Assembly: GCA_027627225.1 (NCBI GenBank)
Contig: CM051034.1
Location: forward strand, 6,626,858-6,690,857
Direction of reading: 5' to 3'
DNA: 64,000 nt
From: Congeria kusceri
Lineage: Eukaryota; Mollusca; Bivalvia; Myida; Dreissenidae
Made by a program: the position numbers and the translations under genes. The notes under the pieces were generated by a model. It was given only the letters and a program-made list of their open reading frames with translations, searched no databases and was not told the origin of the DNA. Shown piece by piece: positions 58,480 to 64,000 of this stretch (its first letter is position 1; each line of letters opens with the position of its first letter).

Positions 58480-59010
58480 CTTTATAAGTCGCCTACCGGA
58501 CTATAAGTTTGCGCGTGTTGTACCATCCATTCGTCTGTCACATTTTGTGTTCGCTCTGTATCTCTTTGTCATTTCTGGATGGATTTTGACAATTCTTGGG
58601 AGAAACGTTCACCATCATGAGACGATGTGTTGCGCGCACGACCCAGGTCCGTACCTCAGCGGTCAAGGTCACATTTAGAGGTCAAAGGTCACAGGTCTGT
58701 TTTTTGTGTCCGGTCAATTTTGAAATTACTTAGCAGAAACGTTCACCATCATGAGACGATGTGTCCCGCGCAAGATCCAGGTCCATACCTCCAAGGTCAA
58801 GGTCACTCTTAGAGCTCAAAGGTCAAAAATGGGGTCTGTTTTTTTATAGATGGTCAATAACTGTCATTTCTGGATGGATTTTGAAATTACTTAGCGGAAA
58901 TGTTCACCATCATCTATGGGTGTATTTTTAAAGGCGGCATATTGTTTTGCAGTTGCCGCTTGGTCCGTCTGTCCATCATAACAAGCCACGGGTAGGGGAC
59001 TGCATTCACA
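58480..59010 (+). repeat. Tandem-core type element, short
   Basis: Head taagtcgcctaccggactat and a ccatccattcgtctgtcac tract. Two to three units follow (atttctggatggattttga, aacgttcaccatcatgagac, aaggtcactcttagagctca). The tail near 58980-59000 has cacgggtaggggactg, echoing the end of element A. Confidence 0.65.
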
Positions 59011-59646
59011 TCCTGTTACTAACACTTGTTTGAATATGTGATGTTGCAGTCAAGGACAAATACATGTGGTTTCCACTCACTAAATTGATAACAATGATCA
59101 TTTCTATGTCCCCTTTGTAGAAATAGTGAATGCTGAACAATGGATTGGTTATATTATTATGATATGTATTGATTATTTACATGTCCTCTAGGGCCATGGT
59201 GTTAGGTAATGGTTGACACAGAGTTCTTGTGTATGTTTTGTGCTTCAAGTGTGTATGTACGATCTTACAACAGATATAGTGACATAAATACAATTAACAA
59301 AATAAAGTTAATTAACATGTATTTCTATTTAAAATGGAATAAAAGTTGAGAAAAAACATGGCTTTTAAACGCACAATAAGCTAGTTTAATCACTAAATAG
59401 TTTTTGTCTGTACAAGCGGAAACTCAAATACATTTAAAAGTAAATTAGGTACGAGTGCTGGGACACGCTCTGGGTCCTCACATAATGCAGCTTTGGCGCA
59501 GAAGGACCTCATAAACTTTGAAATACACACTGCAATATAACGGTTTACTGGATTTTGTATTGTTACTTTGGTACACCTACACGAGTCATATGATGACACA
59601 ACTCTTCAGTCACTTTGTCATGTTTCTCATTCTTTCTGTTTTACAG

Positions 59647-59747
59647 GCTCTGGAGCTTGCAGTGTTGGCCAATCAAGGCCAGTCGGTCTCTATTGATAAG
59701 ATCAAGTTGTTCATGGAGTACTGCGACATCTTTGTGGAGGCCATCCG
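59647..59747 (+). CDS. Possible exon, unrecognised gene
   Basis: Acceptor ttctgttttacag (strong) and donor gtggat (weak). The 101-bp segment reads ALELAVLANQGQSV and KIKLFMEYCDIFVEAIR without a stop. Amphipathic, helix-like; no family recognised. It has the best acceptor of the 42-60 kb candidates. Confidence 0.45.
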
Positions 59748-59984
59748 GTGGATTCACATTTGTATTACATGAAATGTTTAGTTAAAATGTTAAAACTGAC
59801 CTTACGACATGATTTGATTGACATTGTGTTTAGCCATTCTGAAAAATAGGATTGTTTGACAGAGATGTCTTGCAACAACATTCGTATACTGTCGGAGTTG
59901 GACCTTAGTATTTCCATACTGGACCTATTTATCCCATAGCGTATTGTCATCTCTATTTATGATTATTTAATAACAAATGTTTGA

Positions 59985-60405
59985 TGTCTCGTTCTAACTT
60001 ATATTCGCATAAATATAGACAAGTTTTAACACAAGACAATTTCCTGTTTTACTCAGGATATATTTTTCGTTTATTGACAATATGTTGATGGAATCGCTTA
60101 CAACAGTATATATAAAGACAAAATTGTGTGAGACATGATTCCAACTCACACATACAAATTAACGCTCTGCATTGAAAAGTGCCCCACCCTATGCAAGTTT
60201 ATCAATGATGCGCATACGTGTAATGGTACCTAACCTTGTGTACATTTCATTCATATAGATTTTACTACTACTACTAATAAGTAATTTTTGCTTGCCCGTC
60301 TGTCATCGGTGACCACTGTTTATATAACAAAATTATCTACCTTTGCCAAATGTGTTAAGAAATAAAGTCATTGTATTCTTCAATATAAATTCTCATTAAA
60401 TGAAC
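59985..60405 (+). mobile_element. MITE F, copy 4 (ends decayed)
   Basis: Shares ttcgcataaatatagaca, gatgcgcatacgtgtaa, ttactactactactaa and ggtgaccactgtttata with copies 2 and 3. Confidence 0.65.
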
Positions 60406-60412
60406 TTCATTT

Positions 60413-61570
60413 TTAGCTAGACTATTTGAAGAATAGGTGAGCTTGTGTATTCGCATCGGCGTCTGCGTTTGATTTTGGTTAAAGTTTTTATTTAAGTATT
60501 GTAACGTCAAAACTACATAAGTTATTCACTTAATATTTGGAATATACCTTTGTAATCAACTCCAGCATCAGGTACAACATTCCCCATAACTCTGTTTTGC
60601 ATTTTGATAGAGTTATGCCTCTTTTTCACACAAGTTATTCACTAGAAACTTCGGATGTACCTTTTTCATCAACTCTAAAATCAAGTGCAACATTCCTCCT
60701 AAATCACTTTTGTCTTTGATTATGCCTCCTTTTTACATAGATTTTGATATGCCTGTTTGAAAAACGGCCGAATTATGGGAATGCCCGAGGGGGCGGGCTG
60801 GCTGGCGGTCGGGCCGGCGGCGGAGATCTTTGTCCGGAGCATAACTTTGTCCAGCCTGGATGGATTTTCAAATAACTTGGCATAAGTGATAAGCATGATG
60901 AGACGAAGTGTAGCGCGCAAGAACCAGGTCCCTAGGTCCAAGGTCAAGGTCACAATTTAAGGTCAAATGTCAAATATAGGAATTCAATCCATAACAATTG
61001 TCTGGAGCATAACTTTGTCCAGCATGGATGGATTTTCAAATAACTTTGCAGAAGTGATAAGCATGATGAGACGGAGTGTTGCGCTCAAGAACCAGGTCCC
61101 TAGGCCCAAGGCCACAATTCAAGGTCAAAGGTCACATTTAAGAAATCAGTCCTAAACACTTTGTCCGAAGCATATCTTTGTCCAGCTTGGATGGATTTTC
61201 AAATAACCTGGCAGAAGTGACAAGCGAGACGGAGTGTCGTGAGCAAGAACCAGGTCCAAGGTCAAGGTCACAATTCAAGGTCAAATTTAAGAAATCCATC
61301 ATAAACACTTTGTCTGGAGCATATCTTTGTCCAGCATGGATGGATTTGCAAATAACTTGGCAGAAGTGACAAGCATGGTGATGTAGAGTGTCGTGAGCAA
61401 GAACCAGGTCCAAGGTCAAGGTCACAATTTAAGGTCAAAGGGCAAATATTGAAATCAATCCTTAACACTTAATCTAGAGCATATTTTCAAATAATTTGGC
61501 AGAAGTGACGAGCATGGTGAGGTGTAGTGAACCAGGTCCCTAGGTCCTAGGTCACAATTCAAGGTCGACT
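60413..61570 (+). repeat. Tandem-core element with D-like core
   Basis: The first 300 bp carry the element-G type head (gactatttgaagaataggtg, gcatcggcgtctgcg). From 60760 a gggcgggctggctggcggtc tract is followed by about five units of 130-180 bp with atggattttcaaataacttg and caaggtcaaggtcacaattt, close to the core words of element D. It runs into the next element at 61571. Confidence 0.7.
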
Positions 61571-62490
61571 TTTCGTTTCCGCTCTCTAACTCGAGAACGA
61601 ATTGAGCTAATGTAATGACACTTCATACATAGATACCTTATTGCAAGACCTTGCTTTGGATTGCATAGGGGGTGGGTGGGGTCAAGGTTTGAGATATTTT
61701 AATGAAACAATACATAGATACCTCATATTGAGACCTCACTTGGGATTGCATACGGGGTGGATGGGGTCAAGGTCACTGTTACTAAAAATAGAAAAACGGT
61801 TTCCACTCAATAACTTTAGAACAAAATGAGATATTTTAATGAAACTTTATACATAGATACCTTATATCGAGACCTCGCTTGGGATTGCATATGGGGTGGG
61901 TGGGGCAATGTCAAGGTCACTGTTACTAAAAATAGAAAAATGGTTCTGCTCAATAACTTGAGAATGAATTGAGATATTTTAATGAAACTTCATACATAGA
62001 TGCCTTATATCTCGCTTGGGGTTGCGTATGAGGTTGGTGGGTCAAGGTCACCGTTACTAAAAATGGAAAAACGGTTTCCACTCAATAACTTGAGAACACA
62101 TGGAGATATTTTAATGAAATTTCATACATAGATACCTTATATTGAGACCTCGCTTGGGATTGCATATAGGGTGGTTCAGGTCAATGTCACTTTTACTAAA
62201 AAAAAAAAAAAAACCGGTTTCCGCTCAATAGCTTGAGAACACATTTAGATGTTTTAATGAAACTTCATACATAGATATCTTCTATCTAGACCTCGCTTGG
62301 GATTGCATATGAGATGGGTGGGGTCAAGGTTCCCGTTACTAAAAATAGACAAACAAGTTTCCGCTCAATAGCTTGAGAAGACATTGAGATATTTTAATGA
62401 AACTTTATATGTAGATACCTTATATCTAGACCTCACTTGGGATTGAATATGGGGTGGGTTGGGTCAAGGTCAAGGTCACAATTTCGAAAT
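61571..62490 (+). repeat. Tandem-core element E, copy 2
   Basis: About seven units of roughly 135 bp with gatattttaatgaaacttca, tagataccttatatcgagac and ctcgcttgggattgcatatg, as in 25900-26760. The matching tail gctgtcctctgacagctctt is found at 63345, so the minisatellite at 62748 and its flanks lie inside this element. Confidence 0.8.
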
Positions 62491-62747
62491 AAATTATTTT
62501 GGTGCTGACTTTAATGCATTTTGAATAAAAAAAAATTGGTTTTTGAATAATTTCTACGTTTCTTGTTTATTTTGGCATCTTGATTATAGATTTAAGAATA
62601 TATATTGAAATAGTTTTGATACCTCAACTCACCACTTAGAGAGAAGCTTTGGAGATGAATTAGATGCACGAATACCATGACTGTACCTTATTAGTTTTTG
62701 AATTGTTTCTCTGTAGTCAATGAATCTTAACCCCACAAAAGCTTCTT

Positions 62748-63223
62748 TGAACAGCATATCTTTGTGACAATCACACTCTTGTCAGATTTGAACAGCATAT
62801 CTTTGTGACAATCGCACTCTTGTCAGATTTGAACAGCATATCTTTGTGACAATCGCACTCTTGTCAGATTTGAACAGCATAACTTTGTGACAATTGCACT
62901 CTTGTCAGATTTGAACAGCATATCTTTGTGACAATGTTTGAACAGCATATCTTTGTGACAATCGCACTCTTGTCAGATCTTAACAGCATATCTTTGTGAC
63001 AATCGCACTCTTGTCAGATTTGAACAGCATATCTTTGTGACAATCGCACTCTTGTCAGATTTGAACAGCATATCTTTGTGACAATCGCACTCTTGTCAGA
63101 TTTGAACAGCATATCTTTGTGACAATCACACTCTTGTCAGATTTTAACAGCATATCTTTGTGACAATCACACTCTTGTCAGATTTGAACAGCATATCTTT
63201 GTGACAATCGCACTCTTGTCAGA
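62748..63223. repeat. 41-bp minisatellite, about 11-12 copies
   Basis: Unit tttgaacagcatatctttgt followed by gacaatcgcactcttgtcaga. One copy near 62930 is truncated. It lies between the core and tail of element E copy 2. Confidence 0.9.
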
Positions 63224-63370
63224 TTTAAATTTTTAATCGAAAGTTTTATAACTTCAAAACTTGATAGTTATTCATTTGAAACAAATGTATGCCCCTTCCA
63301 CTGTCCAAAATATGTACCAACTAAATACTTCAAATAGTTGAGCGTGCTGTCCTCTGACAGCTCTTGTTAT

Positions 63371-64000
63371 CATTATTTTTACTGAATAACACTATTAAAA
63401 GCCTTCAGTTTACAGTATATACCGTCTATTTTACTTTTGGTAGAGATTTACAGGGTACCATTGGGGTGTATTTCTAATGTTACTACATTCATTTATAACC
63501 AAGTCTATGTTTCAATGTCCACTTTTAAATAAATGCACCAACTGAAATACTTCAAATATGTGTCTTCAAACAGCTCTTGTTGCAAATATTACCTACCATT
63601 TATATGCCCCTTTAACATAATTGTGTGTTGTTTATTTTAGTGTTAGAAATGATTACACATTTAAGAAATTAATTGTATTTATGGTTGATATTATCTGATT
63701 GATCAATTGTATTCTGTGTGATATTTGAATTTTCTAATAATATTACTTTCTTGATTATGCTCTTGAGTGTTCTGGTTTGTTTGTTTGTTATAAAGCAGCT
63801 TACATGAATGAAGTGACATGAAATTTTCAATGGCCCACTAGTCAATAAATGTATATTATTATTATCATCATTTCTCAAGAGCAGTTTAGACTCGAAGTTA
63901 ATTGAGAATGGCTTCTAATATTTGTAGGTTTCGTATTTATCATAATATTGTATTGTGTATGTCGATTGATATGTTGCATTTTTATTTTGTGCCAAACTGG
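63371..64000. other. Intergenic, nothing assigned
   Basis: cttcaaa ... cagctcttgttgc at 63547-63582 is a second partial element-E tail. Otherwise AT-rich and without features. Confidence 0.45.

Noticed and set aside
58427..61468. Frames of 60-95 codons on both strands with RRSV/RRCV and LTLDLG words
   Set aside because: They repeat with the tandem units of the elements at 58480 and 60413.

Overview
The window is eukaryotic, AT-rich and intron-rich nuclear DNA from an animal, most likely a bivalve mollusc. Reasons: GT-AG split exons of metazoan families, tRNA-derived SINEs whose tail (a TGGCTGAAAT core, then CAAA repeats) is of a kind I know from bivalves, and many short elements with tandem-repeat cores like the bivalve 'pearl' type. 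A palindromic MITE (6992-7240, 54500-54613) looks to me like one common in Dreissena (zebra and quagga mussels); that genus call is recollection, not proof. There is no prokaryotic gene, CRISPR array or convincing functional tRNA gene.

Protein-coding content is sparse. (1) On the + strand, 3333-7442, lie the last four exons of a cytochrome P450 with the ExxR, PERW and FxxGxRxCxG motifs, all splice phases agreeing; the N-terminal half lies upstream. (2) On the - strand, 20718 to 14956, is a mosaic gene of six-cysteine ShKT-type domains alternating with Thr/Ser-rich linkers. Every intron is phase 1. A linker / ShKT-I / ShKT-II cassette has been amplified three times, and only the third (3') cassette is intact. 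(3) On the + strand, about 42.1-59.7 kb, is a chain of short exon-like segments with good splice sites. I do not recognise the product, and several segments carry in-frame stops, so it may be a pseudogene. (4) At 38.5-41.9 kb is a 5'-truncated, frameshifted L1-like (Tx1/L1 group) non-LTR retrotransposon with a poly(A) tail.

Most of the rest is repeats. By eye, more than a dozen elements (roughly 15-18 kb) share one plan: short inverted ends, a CCGTC-rich head, a core of tandem units of about 65-300 bp, and a tail such as tctagtttct or ctcttgtt. Their ends are unrelated in sequence, but many cores carry AGGTCA motifs. A 6.8-kb insertion (23240-30015) has an 8-bp target duplication and inverted GGCCGG-containing arrays, with three other elements nested inside. 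There are two MULE-like foldback MITEs with 9-bp duplications, two hAT-like elements with CAGTG/CACTG ends, a four-copy MITE family, a foldback element of about 2.5 kb with long pyrimidine/purine arms, two SINEs with recognisable tails, and minisatellites of 39, 41, 41, 42, 41 and 52 bp.

The most unusual theme is tandem duplication of exon edges together with their splice sites: P450 donors (3 in a row), one ShKT-gene donor (2 in a row) and ShKT-II acceptors (5 in a row). This is followed by the repeated DR1 plus E-box module in the tandem-core elements, and by the decay of individual ShKT cassettes. All boundaries come from reading alone. No alignment, RNA data or database search was available.
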